From positions 62,001 through 126,000 of the forward strand of contig NZ_MZXW01000041.1 of assembly GCF_004123905.1 (NCBI RefSeq): a DNA stretch of 64,000 nt, given 5' to 3'. Shown one piece after another: positions 34,421 through 43,528 of this stretch (its first letter is position 1; every line of letters begins with the position of its first letter). This DNA is from Bradyrhizobium betae (lineage in GTDB: Bacteria > Pseudomonadota > Alphaproteobacteria > Rhizobiales > Xanthobacteraceae). Made by a program: the position numbers and the translations under genes. The notes under the pieces were generated by a model. That model worked only from the letters and a program-made list of their open reading frames with translations, did not search any database and was not told the origin of the DNA.

Positions 34421-36166
34421 ATGGCGATCCGCCGCCGCGATTTCCTGAAGAGCACAGCTGCTGTCGCCACCTCGCTCAGCCTGCCGCGGCTCGCGCGCGG
34501 CGCCGAGACCGCCAGCATTTACGACCTCGAACGGTTCGGCAACGCGCGCATCCTGCACCTCACTGACGCGCATGCGCAGCTCAACCCGGTCTATGTCCGC
34601 GAGCCCAGCGTCAATATCGGCATCGGCGAGATGGCGGGGCGGCCGCCGCATCTGGTCGGCCGCGCCTTCCTCGAACGGTTCGGCATCCGGCCCGACAGCG
34701 CCGATGCCTACGCTTTCAGCTGCTTCGAGTTCGAGAAGTCCGCAGGCCGCTTCGGCAAGCTCGGCGGCTTCGCCCATCTCAAGACGCTAGTCGACCGCCT
34801 GCGCGGCGAGGCCGGCGAGAGAAATTCGCTGCTGGTCGACGGCGGCGACCTCTGGCAGGGCACGGGGCTTGCCAACGTCACGCAGGGCCGCGACATGGTC
34901 GAGGTCGCCAATCTGCTCGGCATCGAGGCGATGACCGGGCATTGGGAATTCACCTATGGCGAGCAGGCGCTACGCGACAATCTCGAGCGCTTCAAGGGCG
35001 AGTTTCTGGCGCAGAACGTTTTCCTGACCGAGGAAGCCGCGTTCAACGACGCCGCCGCCTTCGACAAGGCTACGGGGCGCGTCTTCAAGCCCTCCGTAGT
35101 CAAGGAGATCGGCGGCCATCGCGTCGCCATCGTCGGCCAGGCCTTCCCCTATGTGCCGATCGCACACCCAAAACGGTTCACGCCGGACTGGACCTTTGGC
35201 ATCCGCGAGGAAGAGCTCCAGAAGCATGTCGATGCCTTGCGCAGCACTGAGAAGGTCGATGCAGTCATCCTGCTGTCGCACAACGGCATGGATGTCGACC
35301 TCAAGCTCGCAAGCCGCGTCACCGGCATCGACGTCATTCTCGGCGGCCACACCCACGATGCCGTGCCGCAGCCGATTGCAGTGAAGAACGCGAGCGGGAC
35401 AACACTCGTCACCAATGCCGGCTCTAACGGAAAATTTTTGGGCGTGCTCGATCTCGCGCTCGACAAGGGCAAGGTCAGCGACGTCAGATATCATCTGCTG
35501 CCGGTCTATTCCGAGCTGCTGAAGCCGGATCCCGTCATGGCCGAGCTGATCGGCCGGCTGCGCGCGCCGCATGTGACCGACTGGGCGGAGAAGATCGCAA
35601 CGCCGGACCGCCTGCTGTATCGCCGCGGCAATTTCACCGGCCCGGTCGACGAGCTGATCTGCACTGCGCTGCGTACCGAGCTCGATGCGGAGATCGCGCT
35701 GTCGCCGGGTTTCCGCTGGGGCGTCACCGCGCTATCAGGCCAGCCGTTCACCATGGAGGACGTGCTCGCGGAAACCGCAATCACCTATCCCGAGACTTAT
35801 GTGCAGGAGATGACAGGCGCAGACATCAAGAACGTGCTGGAAGACATCTGCGACAATCTCTTCAACGCCGATCCCTATTACCAGCAGGGGGGCGACATGG
35901 TGCGCGCCGGCGGCCTCAGCTACACCTGCACGCCGACGGCCGCGATCGGCAGCCGCATCTCCGACGTGAAGCTCAACGGCGGCAAGACGCTCAGCGCGAG
36001 CCACCGCTACAAGGTCGCGGGCTGGGCCTCGGTCAACGGCCAGCAGGGCGCGCCGGTGTGGGATGTCGTCGCCAAATATCTGCGCTCGGGCCGGATGCTA
36101 CAGGAACGGCTCGGCGCGGGCGTCACGCTGATGGGTGTCGAGAACAATCCGGGCATTGCGGGATAG
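34421..36166 (+). CDS. soxB: SoxB, sulfate thiohydrolase
   Basis: A 581-residue periplasmic dimanganese enzyme that releases sulfate from the SoxY-bound substrate. A Tat signal starts MAIRRRDFLKSTAAVA. Metal-site motifs of the 5'-nucleotidase family are present: LTDAHAQLNP, DGGDLWQGTG, GHWEFTYG, LLSHNGMDVD and GGHTHDAVP. The C-terminal 5'-nucleotidase domain includes GADIKNVLEDICDNLFN and the SoxB-typical YYQQGGDMVRAGG. GTG 34418 just upstream is also possible, but ATG 34421 with GGAG before it is preferred. Confidence 0.96.
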   Translation: MAIRRRDFLKSTAAVATSLSLPRLARGAETASIYDLERFGNARILHLTDAHAQLNPVYVREPSVNIGIGEMAGRPPHLVGRAFLERFGIRPDSADAYAFSCFEFEKSAGRFGKLGGFAHLKTLVDRLRGEAGERNSLLVDGGDLWQGTGLANVTQGRDMVEVANLLGIEAMTGHWEFTYGEQALRDNLERFKGEFLAQNVFLTEEAAFNDAAAFDKATGRVFKPSVVKEIGGHRVAIVGQAFPYVPIAHPKRFTPDWTFGIREEELQKHVDALRSTEKVDAVILLSHNGMDVDLKLASRVTGIDVILGGHTHDAVPQPIAVKNASGTTLVTNAGSNGKFLGVLDLALDKGKVSDVRYHLLPVYSELLKPDPVMAELIGRLRAPHVTDWAEKIATPDRLLYRRGNFTGPVDELICTALRTELDAEIALSPGFRWGVTALSGQPFTMEDVLAETAITYPETYVQEMTGADIKNVLEDICDNLFNADPYYQQGGDMVRAGGLSYTCTPTAAIGSRISDVKLNGGKTLSASHRYKVAGWASVNGQQGAPVWDVVAKYLRSGRMLQERLGAGVTLMGVENNPGIAG

Positions 36167-36167
36167 G

Positions 36168-36626
36168 ATGATGCGCTCGCAGATCTTGTCCGCGCTGATG
36201 CTGGCGATGCTCGCCTTCGCCGCGACGCCGCTCGTTTCGGCCCAGCAGGTGCCGCTCCAGGACAAGCCGTTCGCCGAGCACAGAATCGTGCTTCAGCTCT
36301 CCGACGGTGATGCGAAGAAGCAGGTGCTGGTGCTGAGCGTCGCCAACAATCTGCTGAAGGCCTATGATCCCGACAAGGTCGCGATCGAGATCGTCGCGTT
36401 CGGCCCCGGCATCGATTTGCTGCTTGCTGACAGCGAGCGCCGCAGGCAGGTCGAGAGCCTGATCGCGCAGGGCGTGCGCTTCGACATCTGCCTCAACACC
36501 GTCGATACGATTGAGCGGGAGACGGGCAAGCGGCCGGAGTTCATCCCTGCCGCGATCCCGGTGCAGGTTGGCGGCGGGCAGATCCTGTTCCTGGCGGAGA
36601 ATGGGTACACATTGGTGAGGCCCTGA
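36168..36626 (+). CDS. Periplasmic DsrE-family protein of the sox cluster
   Basis: A 152-residue exported protein, beginning one base after the soxB stop. A signal peptide runs to about LVSAQQ. The rest has the DsrE/TusD-like fold, with VLSVANNLLKAYDPDKVAIEIVAFGPGIDLLL, SERRRQVESLIAQGVRFDICLNTVDTI and IPVQVGGGQILFLAENGY. The single mature cysteine in FDICLN occupies the position of the sulfur-carrying cysteine in DsrE relatives. Its place suggests it accepts or shuttles sulfane sulfur left by SoxB in the absence of SoxCD. That role is inferred, not shown. Confidence 0.8.
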   Translation: MMRSQILSALMLAMLAFAATPLVSAQQVPLQDKPFAEHRIVLQLSDGDAKKQVLVLSVANNLLKAYDPDKVAIEIVAFGPGIDLLLADSERRRQVESLIAQGVRFDICLNTVDTIERETGKRPEFIPAAIPVQVGGGQILFLAENGYTLVRP

Positions 36627-36651
36627 GCCTTTTGCCGCGGCACACTCCCCT

Positions 36652-36802
36652 GTCGTCCCGGACAAGCGAAGCGCAGATCCGGGCCCCATCACCACAGGGA
36701 GTGATTTTGCGAAGACTCGGAGTGACCAGCTCGCTCCACAACCTCTCCCTGTGGTTATGGGTCCCCGCCTCCGTGCGCAATTGCGCACCAGGCGGGGACG
36801 AC
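36652..36802. repeat. Intergenic inverted-repeat element
   Basis: Outer ends GTCGTCCCGG and GGGGACGAC, with a further inner pair around CCATCACCACAGGGAG and CTCCCTGTGGTTATGG. It fills most of the gap between the DsrE-family gene and the persulfide dioxygenase gene. Confidence 0.72.
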
Positions 36803-36915
36803 ATCGCCCCCGCAACAAAAATCTTCTAAATTTTATTATATACACAGTGAATTGCTTCTCCTTTTTGCCCCCGGCGTAGTAGAATCCTCGAAATCAGTTC
36901 ACGCCGGGTCTTGCC

Positions 36916-37953
36916 ATGATCTTCCGCCAGCTCTTCGACAGCGTTTCGGGCACCTATAGCTACCTCCTTGCCAGCCGCCCCGGTGGCGAGGCGTTGATCC
37001 TCGATCCCGTGCTGGAGAAGGTCGACCGCTACTGCCAGCTGCTGCGCGAGCTTGACCTCAAGCTGGTGAAAGCCGTCGACACCCATCTGCATGCCGACCA
37101 TGTCACCGGCCTCGGCGAATTGCGCGACCGCACCCATTGCATGACCGTGATGGGCGACCAGACCAAGGCCGACGTGGTGGCCATGCGAGTCGCCGACGGT
37201 GACAAGGTGACGATCGAGGGCCTGTCGCTCGACGTAATGTACACGCCGGGCCACACCGACGATTCCTATTCCTATCTGATGGGCGACCGCGTCTTCACCG
37301 GGGACACGCTCTTGATCCGCGGCACCGGCCGTACCGATTTCCAGAACGGTTCTTCGCGCGCGCAGTATGAGTCGATCTTCAACCGGCTCTTGAAGCTGCC
37401 TGACGAGACGATGGTCTTCCCGGCGCATGACTACAAGGGCGACACTGTCTCCACCATTGGCGAGGAGAAGCGCTACAATCCGCGGCTCCAGGTGCGGTCG
37501 GTCGACGACTATATCGAGCTGATGGCCAACCTGAAGCTGCCCAATCCGAAGATGATGGACGTGGCAGTGCCTGCCAACATGCGGGTCGGCCTGCATCAGG
37601 AAGAGCTGGAGAAGGAGGGCCGCGCGCTCAGCGCCACCGAGGCGATCCGCTCGCTCCACCGGCCCGACATCCTGCTGGTCGATCTGCGCGAGAGCAACGA
37701 GCGCGCCAAGCACGGCATGCTCGAAGGCGCGCTGCACACGCCCTATCCGAGCGTCGAGGAGAGCCTGAAGCCCGGCGGCATGCTGCGCGAGGTCGCGGCC
37801 GCGACGGGACGCCGCGTTGTGTTCTTCTGCGCCTTCGGCGAGCGCTCGGCGATGGCAGTTGCGGCTGCCAAGGAGGCGGGCCTCACCAACACGGCCCATA
37901 TCGCTGGCGGCATCGATGCCTGGAAGAAGGCGGGCGGGCCTGTGCTGCACTGA
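36916..37953 (+). CDS. Persulfide dioxygenase-rhodanese fusion (metallo-beta-lactamase fold)
   Basis: A 345-residue cytoplasmic enzyme. The N-terminal metallo-beta-lactamase domain has iron-site motifs THLHADHVTG, YTPGHTDDSYSY, GDTLLIRGTGRTDFQNG and FPAHDYKGD, which fit the ETHE1/persulfide dioxygenase branch. The C-terminal rhodanese domain (from about residue 240) has LLVDLRESNERAKHGML and the active-site loop CAFGERS with its persulfide-forming cysteine. Such fusions oxidise glutathione persulfide to sulfite and move sulfur between acceptors. The position just after the sox genes suggests it handles sulfane sulfur inside the cell. An A/T-rich block at 36828-36853 precedes it. Confidence 0.9.
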   Translation: MIFRQLFDSVSGTYSYLLASRPGGEALILDPVLEKVDRYCQLLRELDLKLVKAVDTHLHADHVTGLGELRDRTHCMTVMGDQTKADVVAMRVADGDKVTIEGLSLDVMYTPGHTDDSYSYLMGDRVFTGDTLLIRGTGRTDFQNGSSRAQYESIFNRLLKLPDETMVFPAHDYKGDTVSTIGEEKRYNPRLQVRSVDDYIELMANLKLPNPKMMDVAVPANMRVGLHQEELEKEGRALSATEAIRSLHRPDILLVDLRESNERAKHGMLEGALHTPYPSVEESLKPGGMLREVAAATGRRVVFFCAFGERSAMAVAAAKEAGLTNTAHIAGGIDAWKKAGGPVLH

Positions 37954-38035
37954 TGGCCCCCTTCTTGCGCCAGATCAGGAACCGCACATATTTTCCGGAT
38001 AGAATCGGGTGAAGCATCACCATCCGGGACCAGCC

Positions 38036-38194
38036 ATGGCCAAGATCGCAAAGCCGAACGAGCCGCCCAAAACAGTCGACGACAAGGCGAAGAAAAAGCT
38101 GCCGCCTCCGCGCGAGGTCGACGACGATTACGAAGATGGCGACATGGCCACGCCGAAGCGCGATCGCTATGGCAATGACGACGAGCCGTTGTGA
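38036..38194 (+). CDS. Small acidic/lysine-rich protein of unknown function
   Basis: A 52-residue charged protein starting at ATG 38036 (MAKIAKPNEPPKTVDDKAKK). It has no hydrophobic segment and looks disordered, with a basic N-half (KKKLPPPR) and an acidic middle (EVDDDYEDGD). The frame could begin nine codons earlier, but the histidine-rich start there is unconvincing. I do not recognise it beyond its resemblance to conserved small proteins of rhizobia. Confidence 0.6.
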   Translation: MAKIAKPNEPPKTVDDKAKKKLPPPREVDDDYEDGDMATPKRDRYGNDDEPL

Positions 38195-38332
38195 GGGGGC
38201 CTACGCGAACGCCACACCGCTGGTGGAGCTCTCACCCCGCCCGCGCTACCTGCCATGCGCCTGCGTTCATGGACAAATAACCGCTGTCCCCGATAGTTTG
38301 CGCGTCCCTTCAGGACGTGAAACGGAACTGCA

Positions 38333-39553
38333 ATGGTCGACGTTCTCGCCGCACCGCAACAAGGCAAGGCGGACAGCGCGCTACGCACGCTGACCGGAAT
38401 CTCGGTCGCGCATTGGGTCAGCCATTTCCATCTGCTGGTGCTGCCGATGCTGTTCCCGTTTTTGAAGGACAGGCTCGGCGTCGGTTATGTCGAGCTCGGC
38501 TTTGCGCTCACCATCCTTGCCGTCGTGTCCGGCCTGACCCAGGCGCCGACCGGCTATCTCGTCGATCATTTTGGTGCGCGGAAGATTCTGCTGATCGGGC
38601 TCACGCTCGGCGGTCTCGCGCTGATCCTGCTCGGCCTGCACCTGAGCTACGCCTCGCTGATCGCCTGCGCCGTGCTGCTCGGGCTTGCCAACAGCGTTTA
38701 TCACCCCGCTGACTACGCCATCCTCGCCGAGCACATGGACGAGGCACGGATGGGCCGCGCCTTCTCGATCCACACCTTTGCCGGCTATTTCGGCGGTGCC
38801 GTGACGCCGGCGATCGTCGCGGCGCTGGTCACCGTCTCGGGCGGCACCGGCGCATTGATCGCATCGGGTGCGATCGCCATTCTGGTGGCGCTGCTGCTGG
38901 TGGCCATGGGCATTCCCGAGGCCGGTGCGCACAAGACAAAGCCGGGCAACGAAAACGCACCGAAGCAGGCCGTCATCACCCCGGCGCTGATCACGCTGAC
39001 CGCGCTGTTCATGTTGCTCAGCCTGTCGGTCGCCGGCATCAACAATTTCGGCGTGGTGGCACTGATGAGCGGCTACGGCACGTCCTATTCCGTCGCCAAT
39101 GTCGCACTCACCGCGTTCCTCGGCGCCAGCGCCGCGGGCGTGCTCGCGGGCGGCTTCCTCGCCGACCACACCGAGCATCACGGGTATGTCGCGGCGGCCT
39201 GCTTTGCCGCGAACGCGGGCATCGTGCTGTTGATCGCACTGGTGACATTGCCGGGCTGGGCTCTGACCGCGACGATGGCAACCGCGGGCTTCCTCTCCGG
39301 CGTGATCGCGCCCTCGCGCGACATGCTGGTGCGCAACGCCGCGCCTCCGGGGGCGGCCGGTCGCGCCTTCGGCATCGTCTCCACCGGCTTCAATCTCGGC
39401 GGCATCGTCTCACCGCTGCTGTTCGGCTGGATCATGGACCAGAGCGCGCCGCACTGGGTGTTCGGGGCGTCCGTGATCTTCATGCTGGCGACGGTCGTGC
39501 TGTCGCCGTTCACGGAGCGGAAGCGGCAAGCCACGGCTGCCATGCAACCCTGA
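38333..39553 (+). CDS. MFS transporter, fosmidomycin-resistance-like
   Basis: A 406-residue permease with about twelve helices. The opening TLTGISVAHWVSHFHLLVLPMLFPFLKDRLGVGYVELGF and PTGYLVDHFGARKILLIGL match the Fsr-type subgroup. GLANSVYHPADYAILAEHMDEARMGRAFSIHTFAGYFGG is another family hallmark. The natural substrate is unknown. It precedes an amidohydrolase gene by 80 bases on the same strand, so the two may be co-transcribed, with the transporter moving the substrate or product of that enzyme. Confidence 0.88.
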   Translation: MVDVLAAPQQGKADSALRTLTGISVAHWVSHFHLLVLPMLFPFLKDRLGVGYVELGFALTILAVVSGLTQAPTGYLVDHFGARKILLIGLTLGGLALILLGLHLSYASLIACAVLLGLANSVYHPADYAILAEHMDEARMGRAFSIHTFAGYFGGAVTPAIVAALVTVSGGTGALIASGAIAILVALLLVAMGIPEAGAHKTKPGNENAPKQAVITPALITLTALFMLLSLSVAGINNFGVVALMSGYGTSYSVANVALTAFLGASAAGVLAGGFLADHTEHHGYVAAACFAANAGIVLLIALVTLPGWALTATMATAGFLSGVIAPSRDMLVRNAAPPGAAGRAFGIVSTGFNLGGIVSPLLFGWIMDQSAPHWVFGASVIFMLATVVLSPFTERKRQATAAMQP

Positions 39554-39633
39554 GCGCACTTCCCCGCGGTTGACACTGCGCTGGCGCACCCGAAAATGCG
39601 CTTAAGCAAAACAACAAAGCGGGAAGAAACACC

Positions 39634-41349
39634 ATGAGCACCCCTGATCTCGTGATCCGCGGCGGCACTGTCGCGGACGGCAGCGGCGGCGAGCTGTTCG
39701 AGGCTGATGTCGCCATCACCGGCGGCAGGATCAGTGAGGTCGGGAAGATCGCGGCGAAGGGCACTGAGGAAATCGACGCGCGCGCAAAACTGGTGACCCC
39801 GGGCTTTGTCGACGTCCACACCCATTACGACGGCCAGGTCACCTGGAGCCAGGACATCACGCCGTCCTCGCAGAACGGCGTCACCACCGCGATCATGGGC
39901 AATTGCGGCGTCGGCTTTGCGCCGTGCAAGCCTGTCGACCACACCCGCCTGATCCAGCTGATGGAAGGCGTCGAGGACATTCCGGAGCCGGTGCTGAGCG
40001 CCGGCATTCCCTGGGCCTGGGAGAGCTTTCCGGATTACATGAACTGGCTGTCCAAGCGCGATTTCGACATCGACATCGGCGCGCAACTGCCGCATGCGGC
40101 GCTGCGCGTCTATGTCATGGGCGAGCGCGGCGCGCGCCGCGATCCCTCGACGGCGGAAGACAATGCGGCGATGGCAAAACTCGCGGGCGAGGCGGTGCGC
40201 TCCGGCGCGCTCGGCTTCTCGACCTCGCGCACGCTCAACCACCGCACCTCTACGGGCGATTTCACGCCGACACTGAAGGCCGGCGAGGACGAGCTCACCG
40301 CGATTGCCGGCGCGATGCACAGCCAGGGCCGCAGCGTACTGCAATTCGTGCTGGATCTGTCGACCCTCCACGAAGACCTGCCGATGATGCTGCGGGTGGC
40401 GGACAGCACGAAGTGCCCGATCTCGTTCTCGATCACGCAGAACGACAAGGCGCCAAACCGCTGGCGCCAGACGTTGGACGAGATCAATGCAGCCGCGAGG
40501 CGCGGCCTCTCCATCACCGCGCAAATCGCGGCGCGTCCCGTGGGGCTGCTGCTGGGGTTGGAGCTGTCGCGCAACCCATTCCAGACCCATCCGAGCTACA
40601 AGGCCATCGCCCATCTGCCGCTGAAGGAGCGGCTGGCGCGACTACATCAAGGCGAGGTGCGCAAGGCGATCCTTAGCGAGACGGCGACCGCGACCGACGA
40701 TCCGCTGTTCTTCCGGCCCAACTACGACAAGATGTTTCTGCTCGGCGATCCCCCCGATTACGAGCAGCCGCCGGAGAACGCGCTGGGCCCGCGGGCGCGC
40801 AAGCAGGGCCGGCAGCCGGAAGAACTCGCTTATGACGCGATGCTGTCCGACGAAGGCAAGGGCATGCTCTACGTGCCCTTCCTCAACTACGCCGACGGCA
40901 ACCTCGATGCGACGCGCGAGATGCTGATCGATCCGCAATCGGTGCCCGGCCTGTCCGACGGCGGCGCGCATTGCGGCATCATCTGCGATGCCAGCTTCCC
41001 GACCTATCTGTTGACGCACTGGACGCGTGACCGCACCCGCGGCGAGAAGCTGTCCATTCCGTTCGTGGTCGCCGCGCAGTCGCGCAAGACCGCGCTCTCG
41101 GTCGGCCTCACCGATCGCGGGCTGATAGCGCCCGGCTACAAGGCCGACGTCAATGTGATCGACTACGACCGGCTGCATCTGCATCCGCCGAAGGTGCATT
41201 ACGATCTACCGGTCGGCGGGCGCCGGCTGTTGCAGGATGTCGATGGCTATGACGCCACGATCGTGTCCGGCGTGGTGACGCGGCGGCAGGGCGAAGCCAC
41301 GGGACGACGGCCGGGGAAGTTGATTCGTGGCTCGCAGGGGATGAATTGA
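39634..41349 (+). CDS. N-acyl-D-amino-acid deacylase-like amidohydrolase
   Basis: A 571-residue amidohydrolase with a metal-binding TIM barrel. The N-terminus DLVIRGGTVADGSGGELFEADVAI and the metal motif GFVDVHTHYDGQVTW are typical. NGVTTAIMGNCGVGFAPCKP is characteristic of the D-aminoacylase branch. The C-terminal LSDGGAHCGIICDASFPTYLLTHWTRDR supplies further metal and substrate residues, followed by the beta domain with GYKADVNVIDYD. Members cleave N-acyl-D-amino acids or related amides; the precise substrate here is not shown. It is convergent with the MFS gene at 41404. Confidence 0.88.
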   Translation: MSTPDLVIRGGTVADGSGGELFEADVAITGGRISEVGKIAAKGTEEIDARAKLVTPGFVDVHTHYDGQVTWSQDITPSSQNGVTTAIMGNCGVGFAPCKPVDHTRLIQLMEGVEDIPEPVLSAGIPWAWESFPDYMNWLSKRDFDIDIGAQLPHAALRVYVMGERGARRDPSTAEDNAAMAKLAGEAVRSGALGFSTSRTLNHRTSTGDFTPTLKAGEDELTAIAGAMHSQGRSVLQFVLDLSTLHEDLPMMLRVADSTKCPISFSITQNDKAPNRWRQTLDEINAAARRGLSITAQIAARPVGLLLGLELSRNPFQTHPSYKAIAHLPLKERLARLHQGEVRKAILSETATATDDPLFFRPNYDKMFLLGDPPDYEQPPENALGPRARKQGRQPEELAYDAMLSDEGKGMLYVPFLNYADGNLDATREMLIDPQSVPGLSDGGAHCGIICDASFPTYLLTHWTRDRTRGEKLSIPFVVAAQSRKTALSVGLTDRGLIAPGYKADVNVIDYDRLHLHPPKVHYDLPVGGRRLLQDVDGYDATIVSGVVTRRQGEATGRRPGKLIRGSQGMN

Positions 41350-41403
41350 CGAGCGACTGCCGCTTACCCTCCCCTCGCGGGAGGTTAAGCGCAGAAGCGG
41401 TCT

Positions 41404-42729
41404 TCACGTCGGCGACACCGCGCCCTTCAACCGCGCTGTCTGCGGCGCAGCGCCACGGGTTAGCCTCGCCTTCTCCGAGTTCGGCCAGAGCAGCAGCAGG
41501 CCGATGAGGCCGGAGCCGACCATCACCACGGCGTTGATGGTGAAGCCGGTCATGTAGCCGTCGACCATGTTGCCGGCGCGCTGGATCACGGTGCCCATCA
41601 CCGTCGGCGCGATGATGCCCGAGAGCGTATAGAGCGCACCGTAGATCGCAAGGACCGCGCCGCGCTGCGAGGCCGGGGTGAATTCGCCGAGCATCGGCGG
41701 ACAGACCACGTAGATCGCGCCGCACAGGCCGGAGCCGACCACGAGCAGCGCGATCTGGAGACCGGCGCCCGTTGCATGCGGCATCGTCGCCAGAATCAGG
41801 CCGCCGAGGATCAGCGGCACCGAGCCGAGCACGCCGCGCGAGATGCGCGTGGTGTAGCCGCGCGCCATCATCACCTGCGAGATCCAACCTGTGAGGATCA
41901 CGATGGTGGCGCCGAACACCCAGGGCAGAATCGAGACGAAGCCGGCCTGGCTCTGCGAGAAGCCGAGGCCCTTGACGATAAAGGGCGTGAACCAAGTGAG
42001 GCCGAGCGACAGTGCCCAATAGGCGCCGAAAGTCGCGATCACGCAGCCGAGGAAGGTGCGCGAGGTCAGAAGCTGCAAATAGGGGATTTGCGGCTCAGTG
42101 GCCGCGAGGGTCTGCGTATCCTCCAGCGGGCCCTCCTTGCCGAAGGCGAGCCAGGCACAGACCCACATCAGACCGACAACACCGAGCGCGCCGAACGCAT
42201 AATGCCAGGAGTGATTGACGATGACCCAGTTCAGCGCCGGCACGGCGAGGATGACGCCGAAGGCCGAGCCCTGCGACAGGACCGCGGTCGGCAACGTGCG
42301 CTTCTCGTCCGGGAACCATTTATAGATCGCGTGCGCGGCGACCGAGAAAGCAGGGCCTTCGCCCGCGCCCAACACGATGCGACAAATCAGCAGCGTGGTG
42401 AAGGAGACGGTGCCGACCATCGGAAACTGCGCCAGTGCCCAGATCACCGCCAAGGTCAGCAGCACCCAGCGCGTCGGCACCTTGTTGACGATGAAGCCGA
42501 CCACGATGGCCGAGATCGAAAACAAGAAAAAGAAGGAGGAGCCGAGCAAGCCGAACTGCTCCGGCTCGAGCTTCATGTCGGTCATGATGGGCACGCCGGC
42601 GAGACCGACCACGATCTTGTCCGCGAAGTTCACGACCATGAAGAGAAAGAGGAGAAACGTGACAGTCCAGGCGCCCTTCGGCGTTTCGGTCGTCTTCCCG
42701 GCCGCATTGGGCGTTCCCTGAGCGCTCAT
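41404..42729 (-). CDS. MFS transporter, anion:cation symporter (ACS) type
   Basis: A 441-residue, twelve-helix transporter. After a short cytoplasmic tail it reads WTVTFLLFLFMVVNFADKIVVGLAGVPIMTDMKL, close to the ACS/Pht1-like subgroup that imports organic anions. Helix 4-5 region has LGAGEGPAFSVAAHAIYKWFPDEKRTLPTAV, another ACS hallmark. The ATG at 42729 is 145 bases from the divergent ABC ATPase start. It is convergent with the amidohydrolase gene, 54 bases away. Confidence 0.9.
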   Translation of the reverse strand: MSAQGTPNAAGKTTETPKGAWTVTFLLFLFMVVNFADKIVVGLAGVPIMTDMKLEPEQFGLLGSSFFFLFSISAIVVGFIVNKVPTRWVLLTLAVIWALAQFPMVGTVSFTTLLICRIVLGAGEGPAFSVAAHAIYKWFPDEKRTLPTAVLSQGSAFGVILAVPALNWVIVNHSWHYAFGALGVVGLMWVCAWLAFGKEGPLEDTQTLAATEPQIPYLQLLTSRTFLGCVIATFGAYWALSLGLTWFTPFIVKGLGFSQSQAGFVSILPWVFGATIVILTGWISQVMMARGYTTRISRGVLGSVPLILGGLILATMPHATGAGLQIALLVVGSGLCGAIYVVCPPMLGEFTPASQRGAVLAIYGALYTLSGIIAPTVMGTVIQRAGNMVDGYMTGFTINAVVMVGSGLIGLLLLWPNSEKARLTRGAAPQTARLKGAVSPT

Positions 42730-42874
42730 CGTTCTCCCCGTATGTCTTTTTCGGCACTTTTTGATTTGGCCGTCCTCGGAGCTAACAACGGCTTGAACGG
42801 CAACGCAACCCCGGCATTTCCGCAGTAAGTGTGCTACGCAGCATTTCCGTTAATTCCGTCCGGCGCCATCCATC

Positions 42875-43524
<650 letters not shown>

Positions 43525-43528
<4 letters not shown>

